A stretch of 64,000 nucleotides of DNA, from assembly GCF_040932005.1 (NCBI RefSeq), contig NZ_CP162414.1:1763501-1827500 (forward strand), given 5' to 3'. The DNA is from Aestuariibius sp. HNIBRBA575. Its GTDB lineage: Bacteria > Pseudomonadota > Alphaproteobacteria > Rhodobacterales > Rhodobacteraceae. The translations under genes were made by a program, and so were the position numbers. The notes under the pieces are model-generated. The model was not told the origin of the DNA, did not search any database, and saw only the letters and a list, made by a program, of their open reading frames with translations. This document shows, one piece after another, positions 28,901-38,150 of this stretch (position 1 is its first letter; the number at the start of each line of letters is the position of its first letter).

Positions 28901-29630
28901 ATGATTTGCCACCGCCGGACAGACCTTCGCCATCTGCACGCAGGGATGAAAAGTTGGTGCCTGTGCCGGAACCATATTTAAACAAACGTGCCTCACGGAC
29001 CCACAGATCCATGATGCCCCCGTCATTTACCAGATCATCGCTGACCGATTGAATGAAACAGGCATGCGGCTGGGGATGTTCATAGGCAGATTTCGAAGCG
29101 ACCAGCTCTTTGGTGAACGGATCGACATAATGGTGACCTTGGGATGGACCATCGATGCCATAGGCCCAGTGTAGGCCGGTGTTAAACCATTGCGGGCTGT
29201 TTGGGGCGGCACGCTGGGTCGCCAGCATGTTGCGCATTTCGTCGTAATAGGCCTGCGCGTCTTCTTCGGTGCTGAAATAGCCACCTTTCCAACCCCAATA
29301 GGCCCAGGCCCCCGCCAGACGGTTAAACACCTGACGCGCCGAGATTTCGCCGCCCATGGTGGCGCCTTTGGCAGGTTTGCTGCGCCACAGGAATTCAGGA
29401 ACGCCGTCTTCTTTGATCTTTTCCAACTTGCTTGGGACACCGGCGCGGCGGAAATATTTCTGCGCTATTACATCGCTGGCAACTTGGCTCCAGGCTGCGG
29501 GCACGTCGCAATCATCCAATTTGAACACAATCGACCCATCCGGGTTGCGAATCTCAGATCGCGTTTTGCGAAATTCGACATCTGCGTATGCGTCTTGTCC
29601 AGCTTTGGTGAATTTGCGTTCGATTTTCAT
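25956..29630 (-). CDS. nrdJ: Vitamin B12-dependent (class II) ribonucleoside-diphosphate reductase
   Basis: Makes deoxyribonucleotides using adenosylcobalamin, independent of oxygen. The 1224 residues match the long alphaproteobacterial NrdJ: N-terminal [28 protein letters not shown], the finger-loop [15 protein letters not shown] with the catalytic Asn-Cys-Glu triad, [19 protein letters not shown], and a C-terminal cysteine-rich tail ([20 protein letters not shown]) that recycles electrons. I start at the ATG at 29630; the frame is open to 29723 but the extra residues are not family-like. No nrdA/nrdB or cobalamin riboswitch is seen. An NrdR box lies about 210 bp upstream. Confidence 0.96.
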   Translation of the reverse strand: MKIERKFTKAGQDAYADVEFRKTRSEIRNPDGSIVFKLDDCDVPAAWSQVASDVIAQKYFRRAGVPSKLEKIKEDGVPEFLWRSKPAKGATMGGEISARQVFNRLAGAWAYWGWKGGYFSTEEDAQAYYDEMRNMLATQRAAPNSPQWFNTGLHWAYGIDGPSQGHHYVDPFTKELVASKSAYEHPQPHACFIQSVSDDLVNDGGIMDLWVREARLFKYGSGTGTNFSSLRADGEGLSGGGKSSGLMGFLKIGDRAAGSIKSGGTTRRAAKMVIVDADHPDIEEFINWKVVEEQKVASIVAGSKMHEEKLNLVFEALKAWDGKEEDAYDPAKNDTLKQALRAAKKVAIPETYIKRVLDYARQGYTSIEFPTYDTDWDSDAYSSVSGQNSNNSIRVTDEFLKAVETDANWKLINRTNGEVSKIIKARDLWEKVGHAAWACADPGIQFHSTVNAWHTCPVDGEIRGSNPCSEYMFLDDTACNLASMNLLTFFENGDFNVEDYMHATRLWTVTLEISVMMAQFPSPAIAKRSYQYRTLGLGYANIGGLLMNMGLGYDSVEGRALGGALTAIMCGVAYATSAEIAGEIGAFDRFEANRDHMLRVIKNHRNAAYGATDGYDGLDIKPVPLDHANCPDSRLIDIAMSCWDEALDLGEKHGYRNSQTTVIAPTGTIGLVMDCDTTGIEPDFALVKFKKLAGGGYFKIINQSVPAALEKLGYGSAQIEEIVSSAVGHGTLGNAAGINHTSLVGHGFGQAEIDKIEEALPSAFDIRFVFNQWTLGEEFCTKTLGIPTEKLMDPTFDLLRHLGFSKQDIDAANDHVCGTMTLEGAPHLDPKHYHVFDCANVCGKKGKRSLSVDSHITMMAAAQSFISGAISKTINMPNEATIEDCQKAYELSWSLGVKANALYRDGSKLSQPLASALVEDDDEAAEVLETGTPQEKAHVLAEKIVEKIIVKEIRSTEREKMPQRRRGYTQKANVGGHKVYLRTGEYDDGSLGEIFIDMHKEGAGFRAMMNNFAIAVSVGLQYGVPLEEFVDAFTFTKFEPAGMVQGNDSIKNATSILDYIFRELAVSYLDRTDLAHVKPEGVSFDDLGRGEEEGVQNFSEVPDSRGASPLEVLKQISSTGYLRKRMPQELVVLQGGQNGAVALNGTQDPVATLETLVPEVTTSTTTSVSTSSIVATGTASISARDKAKMQGYEGDPCGECGNYTLVRNGTCMKCNTCGGTSGCS

Positions 29631-30184
29631 CGTCGTGCCCCTGTCATCCTGACTTATCGTCAGGTTTGCCGCTATGTCTTTGCCCAAGCAAAGGTCCCTA
29701 ACGCCGACATCAAAAACACGCATATGATACGTTCACAAAGAAACACGGGGTCAAAACGTCCCTGTCCTCAGAACACGCGTTCTGGGGTCACTCACACTAT
29801 GATTAAAGACTTCGCTGTCTGTCCCGTGCCAATCCGTAACACAATATGTAGTGTTGTCCCCGTCGGCCCGCACAAATTGCGCAACTATCCCTTGGGGGTC
29901 AACGAATTTTTTACCCTATATGAGCCAATAATAGAGTTGACGCGTTTCACAAACAGGTCCTCCACCGATTCCTCCACAGAGGCATTCACAGAGTGTTAAC
30001 ATCTCAGACCACATCTCATTAATCCGGGCTCAAAAACGAAATAATCTGTAAACGGGGCGGCTTAGCCGCAACTCTTGAGGGACAGGTTTAACCAAATTTG
30101 AGAGAATCATCCCGGTTGAAGGTTCTTGCTTTTCCTCGCCTCCAGACTGTGTCAGCTTTGTTTCAAAATTTTTTGGAGGTTCCC
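29631..30184. promoter_or_regulatory. 554-bp regulatory region upstream of nrdJ
   Basis: This long gene-free stretch separates divergent nrdJ and the lipoprotein gene. It holds an NrdR box (29839-29854), a partial second CACAA-type half-site one 31-bp step away (about 29870), a CAGAAC-ACGC-GTTCTG inverted repeat (29769-29784), and a duplicated TCCTCCAC (29958-29965 and 29970-29977). I looked for, and did not find, a cobalamin riboswitch core. Confidence 0.5.
29839..29854 (-). promoter_or_regulatory. NrdR box
   Basis: ACACAATATGTAGTGT matches the NrdR consensus ACACWATATATWGTGT at 15 of 16 positions. NrdR is the nucleotide-sensing repressor of ribonucleotide reductase genes, and this box is upstream of nrdJ. 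Boxes normally occur in pairs 31 bp apart; only a weak partner is visible. Confidence 0.78.
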
Positions 30185-30643
30185 TTGCGTTTTTTCGTTC
30201 TTGCCCTTGGTCTGGCCGTTTCCGGCTGTGTAGATGTGGCAACCAGCCCAGTCGAAGTGGCCGCTTCGGTCCAAGCGGGCGCCCCACAGGCCCATTATGA
30301 AACCTTTCCGGCCGCATTATTCGCCGGCATGAGCTATTCTTGTAGTGAACCCGGTCAAACATTGGTCCGCCCAAATGCAAATGAAATTCGCTGCGAAAGC
30401 TACCTGGAGCCGGATGCAACGGCCGGGGCGATCCTGGAATTTAATGGCACGGTGGACAATTTGCCGAAATTTGTGCTGTCGCTGATCTCTCAGCCGGCCA
30501 GCTCTGGCTATGTTGTTACCGCGGACACGTATTTGCGGGTGCCAAATCCAAACGGCCAAGTTGCCAAGGTGCGATTCGAAGATCGCGAGGTCACTCAGGA
30601 CCTACACGAGCTGTTTGAATTGACCGGTGGTCGTCCATTGTAA
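30185..30643 (+). CDS. Putative lipoprotein, unknown function, TTG start
   Basis: A 152-residue predicted lipoprotein: RFFVLALGLAVSGC ends in a lipobox with the modified Cys near residue 15. The mature part contains two further cysteines (MSYSCSEPGQT and EIRCESYLEPD) that could form one disulfide. I chose the TTG at 30185 because GGAGG lies five bases before it and gives a complete signal sequence. The ATG at 30098 would push the signal peptide 29 residues inwards. No family was recognised. It stands alone downstream of the long nrdJ regulatory region. Confidence 0.7.
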   Translation: MRFFVLALGLAVSGCVDVATSPVEVAASVQAGAPQAHYETFPAALFAGMSYSCSEPGQTLVRPNANEIRCESYLEPDATAGAILEFNGTVDNLPKFVLSLISQPASSGYVVTADTYLRVPNPNGQVAKVRFEDREVTQDLHELFELTGGRPL

Positions 30644-30686
30644 ATGACATTGCAGATCAGGGGCCTAAGGAATGACTTGGGCCACT

Positions 30687-30714
30687 GACCAAGTGACAAA
30701 GACCAAGCGACAAA
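30687..30714. repeat. Tandem 14-bp repeat
   Basis: GACCAAGTGACAAA and GACCAAGCGACAAA follow each other directly, differing at one base. They lie in the 190-bp space between the lipoprotein gene and tRNA-Pro, next to a perfect TACCTAGGTA palindrome at 30741-30750. No function is evident. Confidence 0.6.
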
Positions 30715-30769
30715 TGCCAAAAATATATGGGGCTGATAGGTACCTAGGTAAAAATCAAAGCCTGAAACA

Positions 30770-30797
30770 AAAGAAGCGCCCCAAGGGGCGCTTTCTT
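30770..30797 (-). terminator. Rho-independent terminator of tRNA-Pro
   Basis: On the minus strand AAGCGCCCC (rev. of 30785-30793) and GGGGCGCTT (rev. of 30774-30782) make a 9-bp stem with flanking GAAG/CTTC pairs, followed by CTTTTG. It lies about 40 bp after the tRNA 3' end. Confidence 0.75.
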
Positions 30798-30837
30798 CTT
30801 TCCGGTCTGTAACCCGAGTGGGCTAAATCCGGTTAAA

Positions 30838-30914
30838 TGGTCGGGGCGGAGAGATTCGAACTCCCGACCCTCTGTTCCCAAAACAGATGCGCTACCAGGC
30901 TGCGCTACGCCCCG
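30838..30914 (-). tRNA. tRNA-Pro (anticodon TGG)
   Basis: The 77-nt minus-strand sequence folds as a normal tRNA: acceptor CGGGGCG/CGCCCCG, D-arm with GCGCAGCCTGGTAGCGC, anticodon loop TTTTGGGAA within CTGTT/AACAG giving anticodon TGG, T-arm GTTCGAATC, discriminator A and an encoded CCA end. TGG reads CCA and, with modification, other proline codons. Confidence 0.95.
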
Positions 30915-30964
30915 AAACCATGAGGGGGTCATAAGGGGTACAAACGGGTTTGAAAAGCAGAAAT

Positions 30965-31468
30965 TTACATTTCTGTGCAGGAATCTTCATCTAAGGTTTT
31001 TACGGATGGATGATGCAGGCGATCCCCAACCGAAATACCAAGCCGAGATGACATTCCTCCATTGATTTCAAGCACGTATTGCACGTCCCTGCCCCCATCA
31101 ATGACCGTATCATCCAGCGGAATGGCGTTGTTGTGAATATGTGTGACGCGTCCAGATGCATCGGCAAATATCATATCAAGTGGAATCAGCGTATTGCGCA
31201 TCCAGAACGTGGCATGGCGCGGTGCATCATAGACGAACAACATGCCCGACATGGTCGGCATATGGTCCACATGCATCAATCCTTGGGAACGTTCCTGATC
31301 GTCATCGGCCAAATCAATGGCAAAACGGGCCCGGCCAAACGCGCCGCGCACCGTTACATGTTCAATATCGCAAACCGGCAAAGCCTGCGCCGGATTGGGG
31401 GGCGATTCTTGTGCTGTTGAAAATTGCGCCAGAACACTTAGTCCCACACTCAAAACAACAGCCCGCAT
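30965..31468 (-). CDS. DUF192 family protein, exported
   Basis: A 167-residue protein with a signal peptide ([20 protein letters not shown]) and one DUF192 domain: [50 protein letters not shown] and [21 protein letters not shown]. The family has a small beta-barrel fold without an agreed function. I begin at the ATG at 31468, which follows GAGGAG; it lies two bases past the cold-shock gene stop, so the two are in one operon. A C-terminal Cys (DEDSCTEM) and one near residue 33 could pair in the periplasm. Confidence 0.85.
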   Translation of the reverse strand: MRAVVLSVGLSVLAQFSTAQESPPNPAQALPVCDIEHVTVRGAFGRARFAIDLADDDQERSQGLMHVDHMPTMSGMLFVYDAPRHATFWMRNTLIPLDMIFADASGRVTHIHNNAIPLDDTVIDGGRDVQYVLEINGGMSSRLGISVGDRLHHPSVKTLDEDSCTEM

Positions 31469-31470
31469 CG

Positions 31471-32019
31471 TCACTCCTCGCTTAACTCTCTTGCAGCCAT
31501 GTCCCATGACAGGATTTCGGTCGCCATACGTCCCCGGCGGCCTTCGACCACCCGCAATCCAACGGCTTCGCCCGGTTGCAGATCCGCAAGCCCGGACCGG
31601 CGCAACACTTCGATATGGATAAACACATCCGCATCAAAGCCAAAGATATTTGCAAACCCAAAACCCTTGGCCTTATCGAACCATTTGACCCGAGCGGGTT
31701 CAAGGGGGGCATTGGCCAATTCTTCGGGGTCAAACGCCTCAAAGTCCGAAAGCCCGGCCGTCGGTGGTGTTGACGGCGGTGTGATCGCATAGACTTCGAT
31801 GGCTTGCATGCCGCGATCCGTTTGCTGGACCAGCAATTCAATCTCTGATCCGTCAGCGACAGAACTTTGACCAAAATTGCGCAGCACGTTCGCGTGCAAC
31901 AAAATGTCAGGTCCACCGTCGCTGGCTACGACAAAACCAAACCCTTTTGCAGGATCGAACCATTTGACCTGCCCAAGGATGGCATGCCCCTCATCTTCTT
32001 CATGTAATACTTCGTTCAT
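31471..32019 (-). CDS. Double cold-shock domain protein
   Basis: A 182-residue single-stranded nucleic acid binding protein with two cold-shock domains: residues about 15-80 (GQVKWFDPAKGFGFVV, DILLHANVL) and 110-178 (ARVKWFDKAKGFGFANIF, DVFIHIEVL). RNP1 (KGFGF) is intact in both; RNP2 is DILLHA in the first and DVFIHI in the second. An acidic, Pro-rich linker joins them. Two-domain CspA relatives are typical of alphaproteobacteria. The ATG at 32019 has AGGGGA upstream; an earlier ATG at 32115 lacks support. It runs into the DUF192 gene. Confidence 0.9.
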   Translation of the reverse strand: MNEVLHEEDEGHAILGQVKWFDPAKGFGFVVASDGGPDILLHANVLRNFGQSSVADGSEIELLVQQTDRGMQAIEVYAITPPSTPPTAGLSDFEAFDPEELANAPLEPARVKWFDKAKGFGFANIFGFDADVFIHIEVLRRSGLADLQPGEAVGLRVVEGRRGRMATEILSWDMAARELSEE

Positions 32020-32131
32020 TTTTCCCCTACACCGAGTGTCCCCATACACCAAGTGGTCTTTGCGCTGTGGACCTACCGAAAATCGGATTTTTTCCAATAA
32101 TACAAGCCCTGTCATTCACGAAGCGTGAAAT

Positions 32132-32737
32132 TCAGGGGCTTAATCGGTCAATTTTCCATGGCTCGTCGGCAGAATTGCGACACCACCGGAAGCGATCGTG
32201 CAACCGGAAGGCGCCATCTGCCCAGAACTCTATCTCAATAGGTGTAATACGGAATCCCCCCCAAAAAGGAGGGCGCTTAGGTTGCGACCCCTCACGGGCC
32301 GTTACTTTTGCCACCTCAGCCATCAACGTCATGCGCGACGATAATGATTGCGACTGTTGCGAGGCCCAGGCCCCCAACCGGCTTTTGAGAGAACGAGAGT
32401 TGTAGTAGTCATCCGCCTGCTTGTCCCCAACAGTCGAAATGAGCCCCCGCACACGCACTTGTCGACGCAAAGATTTCCAATGCATCACAAAGGCAGCTTT
32501 GCCCGATTGAGCCAGTTCCTGACCCTTTGCTGATTCAAAGTTCGTGTAAAAAACAAAGGCATCTGCCTCTATTTCTTTTAGCAACACCATTCTAGCATTG
32601 GGCATTCCGGCTTGATCCACAGTGGACAATGCGATTGCATTGGGATCATTCGGTTCAGACTTTTCAGCCTCTTCCAGCCAGTTGCGCGCGATGATGAATG
32701 GATCATCCCCCGCAAATTTTCCGGTCCGGTCACTCAT
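32132..32737 (-). CDS. pdxH: Pyridoxamine 5'-phosphate oxidase
   Basis: FMN enzyme that oxidises pyridoxine/pyridoxamine 5'-phosphate to PLP. The 201-residue protein has [60 protein letters not shown] core (split here for length) and the C-terminal signature [14 protein letters not shown], followed by a variant end. Length is normal. It is divergent from fabI. The PLP made serves the several PLP enzymes in this window, but there is no operon link. Confidence 0.93.
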   Translation of the reverse strand: MSDRTGKFAGDDPFIIARNWLEEAEKSEPNDPNAIALSTVDQAGMPNARMVLLKEIEADAFVFYTNFESAKGQELAQSGKAAFVMHWKSLRRQVRVRGLISTVGDKQADDYYNSRSLKSRLGAWASQQSQSLSSRMTLMAEVAKVTAREGSQPKRPPFWGGFRITPIEIEFWADGAFRLHDRFRWCRNSADEPWKIDRLSP

Positions 32738-32921
32738 GTCTCGATCTCTCTTACATTACTGATACGTCACACGACCGTCTGCCTTCATCATCCCATCGTC
32801 AAGAACAGCCTTCTGGCGGCCCCTGCATCCGATGACTTGATGAACACACATCAATCCCCTACACCGGACCCCAAAATGGGGGACATATGCAATGTCCACT
32901 AAAGGACAGAAGGAACGAAAA

Positions 32922-33728
32922 ATGACGTCGAACCTGATGCAGGGCAAAAAAGGCCTGATTATGGGTCTTGCGAATGAAAAATCCATCGCTTGGGGCATTG
33001 CCAAAGCACTGAGCGACGCAGGTGCCGAAATGGCTTTTTCCTATATGGGAGAAGCGTTTAAGAAACGTGTAGAGCCGATGGCAGATAAATTGGGCGTGTC
33101 GCAATTGTTTGACTGTGACGTGTCTGATCCCGATTCTGTCGACGCTTGTTTTGCTGCGATTGAAAAAGAATGGGGTCAGATTGATTTCCTCGTTCATGCC
33201 ATTGGTTTTTCAGACAAAAACGAATTGCGCGGCCGCTATGTGGACACTAGTCGGGATAACTTCCTGATGACCATGGATATCAGTTGCTATTCCTTTACGT
33301 CAGTTGCGCAACGCGCCGAAAAACTGATGAAAGACGGCGGTTCGATGCTGACCCTGACCTATTATGGCGCCGAACAGGTTATGCCGCATTATAATGTCAT
33401 GGGCGTGGCCAAAGCCGCATTGGAAGCGTCAGTCAAATATCTGGCCGAAGATCTGGGCAAAGACGGGATTCGCGTGAATGCGATTTCTGCCGGCCCCATC
33501 AAAACCCTTGCAGCCAGCGGCATCGGCGATTTCCGGTACATCCTGAAATGGAACGAATATAACTCGCCGCTGCGCCGCAATGTCAGCATCGACGAGGTCG
33601 GAAATTCCGCGCTTTATCTGCTGTCTGATCTGGGCAGTGGTGTGACCGGTGAAAACCTGCATGTGGATGCGGGATATCACGTGGTTGGGATGAAGGCGGT
33701 GGATGCGCCCGATCTGAACAAGCTCTGA
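32922..33728 (+). CDS. fabI: Enoyl-[acyl-carrier-protein] reductase (NADH), FabI
   Basis: Reduces enoyl-ACP in the last step of fatty acid elongation. The 268-residue short-chain dehydrogenase has the FabI nucleotide motif GLANEKSIAWGIAKAL, the IGFSDKNELRGRY region and the catalytic Tyr-x6-Lys in a TYYGAEQVMPHYNVMGVAKA stretch. I start at the ATG at 32922 because AAGGA precedes it; the ATG at 32892 gives ten extra residues. A textbook terminator follows at 33751. Confidence 0.95.
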   Translation: MTSNLMQGKKGLIMGLANEKSIAWGIAKALSDAGAEMAFSYMGEAFKKRVEPMADKLGVSQLFDCDVSDPDSVDACFAAIEKEWGQIDFLVHAIGFSDKNELRGRYVDTSRDNFLMTMDISCYSFTSVAQRAEKLMKDGGSMLTLTYYGAEQVMPHYNVMGVAKAALEASVKYLAEDLGKDGIRVNAISAGPIKTLAASGIGDFRYILKWNEYNSPLRRNVSIDEVGNSALYLLSDLGSGVTGENLHVDAGYHVVGMKAVDAPDLNKL

Positions 33729-33750
33729 AACCAGTCATATTCTGAAACGA

Positions 33751-33780
33751 ACGGACGCAAACCGCTTGCGTCCGTTTTTT
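33751..33780 (+). terminator. Rho-independent terminator after fabI
   Basis: ACGGACGCAA (33751-33760) and TTGCGTCCGT (33766-33775) are perfect 10-bp arms around ACCGC, followed directly by a run of T. This is the clearest terminator in the window. Confidence 0.93.
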
Positions 33781-33947
33781 ATTGCGTGAACAACCTGTTG
33801 CAGCGCGTTGTTTTATTTCAATTTATCGCGCGGACGATCACATCAATATTTCAAAAATCGATGTTGGGCATGCGGTTTGGCCGAATGTCTTGAACGGCGA
33901 TACAATTCGCGGCATGGTTTATGTCAAATCTGCATAGGAAACACACC

Positions 33948-34559
33948 ATGGCCACGAGCATTTTTATCTCTATCGCTCTAATTCATCTGGCCGCCGCGAT
34001 TAGTCCGGGACCTTCGTTTATTGTGTGTATCCGCACATCCATCACCGATGGGTTTTGGGCGTCGACCGGTTTGGCCGTTGGGTTTGGGCTGGGGGCCGCT
34101 TTGTGGGCCTCTGCGGCATTGGCGGGCTTGGCGGTGCTGTTTGAACTTGTCCCACAAGTGTTCCTCGCGATGAAATTGATCGGCGCTGGTTTTCTGTTTT
34201 TCATCGCGTTCATGATGTGGCGCCATGCCAAAGACCCGATTGATTTCAAATCCGGCGCCGCCCCCCGGGGGTGGCTATCGGCACTGCGATTTGGGTTCTT
34301 AACATTTGCCAGCAATCCCAAGGCGGCGGTGTTTTTCGGGGCGATTTTTGTCGGGTTGGTGCCAACGGATGCGTCTTTGGCGTCTTTGGCATTGCTGGTT
34401 CTGGTGATTTTCCTCAATGAAACCTTATGGTACATCATCGTTGGTCGCGTCTTTTCCTTGCCACGCGCGCGCAGTGGATATATCGCGCTCAAACATCATC
34501 TTGACCGCGCCTTTGGATCGCTTTTGGCGCTGTTCGGTCTGAAAATAGCTTTAGGATAG
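33948..34559 (+). CDS. LysE/RhtB family amino acid exporter
   Basis: A 203-residue inner-membrane exporter with six hydrophobic segments. The LysE signature [21 protein letters not shown] sits near the N-terminus (shown here as the SPGPSF motif at about residue 20), followed by [14 protein letters not shown] and [15 protein letters not shown]. It probably exports an amino acid such as threonine, homoserine or lysine. The ATG at 33948 follows AGGA. gpt begins 8 bp downstream, so they may be cotranscribed. Confidence 0.88.
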   Translation: MATSIFISIALIHLAAAISPGPSFIVCIRTSITDGFWASTGLAVGFGLGAALWASAALAGLAVLFELVPQVFLAMKLIGAGFLFFIAFMMWRHAKDPIDFKSGAAPRGWLSALRFGFLTFASNPKAAVFFGAIFVGLVPTDASLASLALLVLVIFLNETLWYIIVGRVFSLPRARSGYIALKHHLDRAFGSLLALFGLKIALG

Positions 34560-34567
34560 GAAGTTCC

Positions 34568-35074
34568 ATGTCTGATCGTTTGCCCCATGAAAAAGGTTTC
34601 CATGTCAGCTGGGACCAGATGCATCGTGATTCCCGCGCCTTGGCATGGCGTCTGGACGGCAAAGGCCCCGGTGAAGGGGGCGCATGGAAAGCCATCGTTG
34701 CCATCACCCGTGGCGGCATGGCACCGGCGATGATCATTGCCCGTGAACTGGATGTGCGCACCGTCGATACAATCAGTGTCAAAAGCTATGATCATCAGGC
34801 CCAATCCTCGGCCGCAGTGTTGAAAAGCCCCGATCCAGACATGATGGGCGATGGCACCGGTATTCTGGTCATTGATGATCTGGTGGACAGTGGCAAAACG
34901 CTGGAACTGGTGCGGTCGCTTTATCCAAACGCACATTTCGCCACCGTTTATGCAAAACCCAAAGGCGAACCGATGGTTGATACATTCATTACCGGAGTGA
35001 GCCAGGATACGTGGATTTTCTTTCCTTGGGATATGGCGCTGCAATATGTCGAACCCTTTCGTGGCAAAGATTAA
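34568..35074 (+). CDS. gpt: Xanthine (guanine) phosphoribosyltransferase
   Basis: Purine salvage enzyme converting xanthine, guanine or hypoxanthine with PRPP to the nucleotide. The 168 residues show the Gpt start [37 protein letters not shown], and the PRPP motif [15 protein letters not shown], then the hydrophobic C-terminus TWIFFPWD. The ATG follows AGGAAG. It lies 8 bp after the LysE-type gene and 9 bp before the aminotransferase gene. Confidence 0.93.
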   Translation: MSDRLPHEKGFHVSWDQMHRDSRALAWRLDGKGPGEGGAWKAIVAITRGGMAPAMIIARELDVRTVDTISVKSYDHQAQSSAAVLKSPDPDMMGDGTGILVIDDLVDSGKTLELVRSLYPNAHFATVYAKPKGEPMVDTFITGVSQDTWIFFPWDMALQYVEPFRGKD

Positions 35075-35083
35075 GGCCCCGAT

Positions 35084-36250
35084 ATGAGCCGGACCAAAGC
35101 GACATTTCTGCCCCCAGTCATGGAAGCACGCCGTTGGCTGGAGGGAGTGGATTTTTCCGATCGCCCCTTGATCAACGTCTCACAAGCCGCACCAGTTGAC
35201 CCGCCGCCACAGCAATTGCGTCAGGCGATCGCGGATGTGGCACTCAACGTCCCGGACGCGCATCTATACGGTCCCGTATTGGGCCTGCCCGCGTTGAAAT
35301 CCGAATTGGCCACGCAATGGTCAGCCGCCTATCAAGGGTCCATAACGGCTGATCAGGTCGGCATTACATCTGGCTGCAATCAAGCATTTTCAGCAACGAT
35401 TTCAATGCTATGCGACCAAGATGACGAAGTCATCCTGCCGATCCCCTACTATTTCAACCACCGTATGTGGCTGGATATGCAAGGTGTGAAAACGGTGCCA
35501 CTTCAAACCGGGCCAGATATGCTTCCTGATCCGGCATACGCTGGCGAATTGATCACACCACGCACTCGTGCGATTGCTTTGGTCACCCCAAACAACCCCT
35601 GTGGCGTTGAATATCCTGCTGAATTGGTCCGTGCGTTTTATAACCTTTGTCAGGACCGTGGCATTGCTCTGATTTTGGACGAAACCTATCGCGACTTTGA
35701 CAGCCGTACCGGTGCGCCACATGATTTGTTTGCTGATCCCAATTGGGCAGACACGCTGATCCATCTTTATTCTTTTTCCAAGGCTTATCGCCTGACCGGT
35801 CACCGCGTCGGCGCGATGGTATCCAGTGTTGCCCGTCTGGAAGAAGCGGAAAAGTTTTTGGACACGGTTGCCATTTGTCCAAACCAAATTGGCCAATATG
35901 CAGCGCTTTGGGGCATGCAGAACCTGGGCGCATGGGTGTCTGGTGAACGCGATGAAATTCTGGACCGACGCGCCGCAATTGCCGAAGGATTTCCAACGCT
36001 GGAACAACAGGGTTGGAAACTGCGCGGGCTTGGGGCGTATTTTGCCTATCTGGAACATCCCTTTGCTATGGATTCGGACGATTTGGCACGTGAACTGGTG
36101 AAACAGGCCGGGATTCTGGTGCTGCCCGGCACCATGTTTACCCCTGATGGTGACGCGGATGGCAAACGCCAAATTCGCATCGCATTTGCCAATGTTGATC
36201 GCGCAGGCATCACCGAATTGTTCACACGTCTGGCAGGGCTTAACCTCTAG
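35084..36250 (+). CDS. Class I/II pyridoxal phosphate aminotransferase
   Basis: A 388-residue fold-type I aminotransferase. VSQAAPVDPPPQQLRQAI, GITSGCNQAFSATISML, NNPCGVEYP, ILDETYRDFDSRTG and the Schiff-base lysine in YSFSKAYRLTGHRVG are seen in order. The substrate is not predictable from these motifs. It follows gpt by 9 bp and precedes ppiD by 64 bp. Confidence 0.9.
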   Translation: MSRTKATFLPPVMEARRWLEGVDFSDRPLINVSQAAPVDPPPQQLRQAIADVALNVPDAHLYGPVLGLPALKSELATQWSAAYQGSITADQVGITSGCNQAFSATISMLCDQDDEVILPIPYYFNHRMWLDMQGVKTVPLQTGPDMLPDPAYAGELITPRTRAIALVTPNNPCGVEYPAELVRAFYNLCQDRGIALILDETYRDFDSRTGAPHDLFADPNWADTLIHLYSFSKAYRLTGHRVGAMVSSVARLEEAEKFLDTVAICPNQIGQYAALWGMQNLGAWVSGERDEILDRRAAIAEGFPTLEQQGWKLRGLGAYFAYLEHPFAMDSDDLARELVKQAGILVLPGTMFTPDGDADGKRQIRIAFANVDRAGITELFTRLAGLNL

Positions 36251-36314
36251 CCTTGCACCCCTCGTCTGACCGCCCTATTCAGGTGCGGATAACGAAACCG
36301 ACGGGGGCCCAATC

Positions 36315-38150
36315 ATGGCTGAGAGCAAAGCACGCAGAGTTGGCGTATGGATCATCATGGGGCTGCTGCTCGTTGGGTTGATGGGGTTTGGCGCGTCAAA
36401 TTTCGGCGGCACCATACGATCTGTTGGAACTGTTGGTGATCAGGAAATTGGCCTGAACGAATATGCTTCAGCGCTGACCCAAGAAATCCGCGCCTTTGAG
36501 GCTCAGGCGAACACCCCGATTTCATTCCCTCAGGCTCAGGCGATTGGGCTGGACCGGATCGTGTTACAGCGGTTGTTGTCAACCGCCGCGCTGGACAATG
36601 AAACATCGCGATTGGGGCTGTCGGTTGGGGATGACTTGATCCGCAATCAATTGGTTCAGATCGATGTTTTCCAAGGCTCGGACGGGAATTTTGATCCCGC
36701 AGCCTATGAATTTATTCTGGAACGCCAAGACCTGACACCCGCGCAATTCGAAGCGACAATGCGACGCGAAATGGCCCGCACATTGCTACAAGGCGCAGTG
36801 ATCGGCGGCATTCCATCCTCTGATCTATATGCAAAAACACTGGCGACATTTGTGGGCGAACAACGGGATTTTGGTTGGGTTAAACTCACCGAAGCCGACC
36901 TGACAGAAACCCTGCCCGCCCCAACCGAAGAAGAACTAAGCGCCTATTACGACGCCAATCCTGACCTGTTTACGAGCGCAGAAATTCGCGTCTTTACTTA
37001 TGCTTGGCTGACCCCTGACATGATTTTAGAAGAGGTCACAATCGACGAAACCAGCGTGCGTGAACTGTATGATGATCGCATTGCCGATTTCGTGCGCGCC
37101 GAACGCCGTTTGGTGGAACGTCTGGTCATGCCTGACCAAGCCACCGCCGACGAAGCCATTGCCCAAATCGAAGTGGGTGGAAGCACCTTTGATGCGCTGG
37201 TGATTGATCGTGGTCTGACCCTGACGGATGTTGATATGGGGGATGTGGCAATCGATGAATTGGGCGATGCAGGCGAGGCAATTTTTGCCGCTCAGCCCGG
37301 TGACGTGGTTGGCCCGTTTGACACCAATTTCGGCCCTGCCCTGTTCCGTATGAATGCGATCCTATCCGCGCAGGAAACCACATTCGAAGAAGCCGCACCC
37401 CAGCTGCGCAACGAATTGGCCGCTGGCCGGGCTGTTCGCGTGATCGAATCTGCACGTGACGGTATTGAGGATTTGATGGCTGGCGGTGCAACGCTTGAGG
37501 ATCTGCAAAGCCGCACTGATTTGGTTTTGGAACATCTGGACTGGACAGAAACGTCGCAATCCGGGATTGCCGCTTATGCTGCCTTCCGTGACGCGGCGCA
37601 GGCTGCCGAAGTTGGGGCATATCCTGAATTGATGGAACTTGAGGATGGCGGTGTTTTTGTCCTGCGTTTGGATGAAATCCGCGCCCCCGAGCTGATCCCG
37701 CTGGAGGATGTGCGCGATCAATTGACCCAAGCTTGGAATGCGGCCGCGGTTCAAACTGCGCTGAAAACCCAGGCCGATGACTTGGCCGAAGCGCTGAAAG
37801 CTGGGGAAACGCCAGAAGGCATTTCACTGACGGCCGAAACGGACCTGACTCGTCGCGCCTTTGTCGGGGGCACACCGCGTGCTTTCCTGACCGAAGTGTT
37901 TGCAGCTGAGATCGGCGATGCGATTGTCATCGAAGACGTTGACGGGATCATCGTCGCACGCATTGATGCCAGCCGCCCGCCCGCATCAGATGACGCCGCT
38001 GTGGCCGCTGAAACGCTGCAAATTTCGGATCAAACAGCGGCCAGCATCGCGCAGGACCTGTTTGATATCTACATGAACGCCTTGCAATCCAACACAGATG
38101 TTCATGTGGATCAGGCCGCCATTAATGCTGTGCATGCGAGCTTTCAATGA
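36315..38150 (+). CDS. ppiD: Periplasmic peptidylprolyl isomerase/chaperone, PpiD (SurA N-terminal) type
   Basis: A 611-residue inner-membrane-anchored foldase. A single N-terminal helix (VGVWIIMGLLLVGLMGFG, about 8-26) is followed by a SurA_N domain (EIGLNEYASALTQEIRAFE to about 170) and a parvulin-like region around residues 240-380 (VRAERRLVERLVMPDQATADEA, PGDVVGPFDTNFGPALFRM). The parvulin domain is divergent, as in PpiD, so it may act mainly as a chaperone for outer-membrane and secreted proteins. Its TGA overlaps the trpE ATG. The ppiD-trpE coupling is common in alphaproteobacteria. Confidence 0.88.
   Translation: MAESKARRVGVWIIMGLLLVGLMGFGASNFGGTIRSVGTVGDQEIGLNEYASALTQEIRAFEAQANTPISFPQAQAIGLDRIVLQRLLSTAALDNETSRLGLSVGDDLIRNQLVQIDVFQGSDGNFDPAAYEFILERQDLTPAQFEATMRREMARTLLQGAVIGGIPSSDLYAKTLATFVGEQRDFGWVKLTEADLTETLPAPTEEELSAYYDANPDLFTSAEIRVFTYAWLTPDMILEEVTIDETSVRELYDDRIADFVRAERRLVERLVMPDQATADEAIAQIEVGGSTFDALVIDRGLTLTDVDMGDVAIDELGDAGEAIFAAQPGDVVGPFDTNFGPALFRMNAILSAQETTFEEAAPQLRNELAAGRAVRVIESARDGIEDLMAGGATLEDLQSRTDLVLEHLDWTETSQSGIAAYAAFRDAAQAAEVGAYPELMELEDGGVFVLRLDEIRAPELIPLEDVRDQLTQAWNAAAVQTALKTQADDLAEALKAGETPEGISLTAETDLTRRAFVGGTPRAFLTEVFAAEIGDAIVIEDVDGIIVARIDASRPPASDDAAVAAETLQISDQTAASIAQDLFDIYMNALQSNTDVHVDQAAINAVHASFQ

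Noticed and set aside
29190..29999. A 269-codon plus-strand frame overlapping the 5' end of nrdJ and its upstream region
   Set aside because: It covers conserved nrdJ coding sequence on the opposite strand; no ribosome site or domain supports it.
29631..30184. Cobalamin riboswitch upstream of nrdJ
   Set aside because: B12-dependent reductases sometimes have one elsewhere, but I could not find the conserved B12-box core or the expected paired elements; the NrdR box explains regulation better.
30838..30914. Integration site at tRNA-Pro
   Set aside because: No integrase gene, no duplicated tRNA 3' end and no island-like genes flank it in this window.
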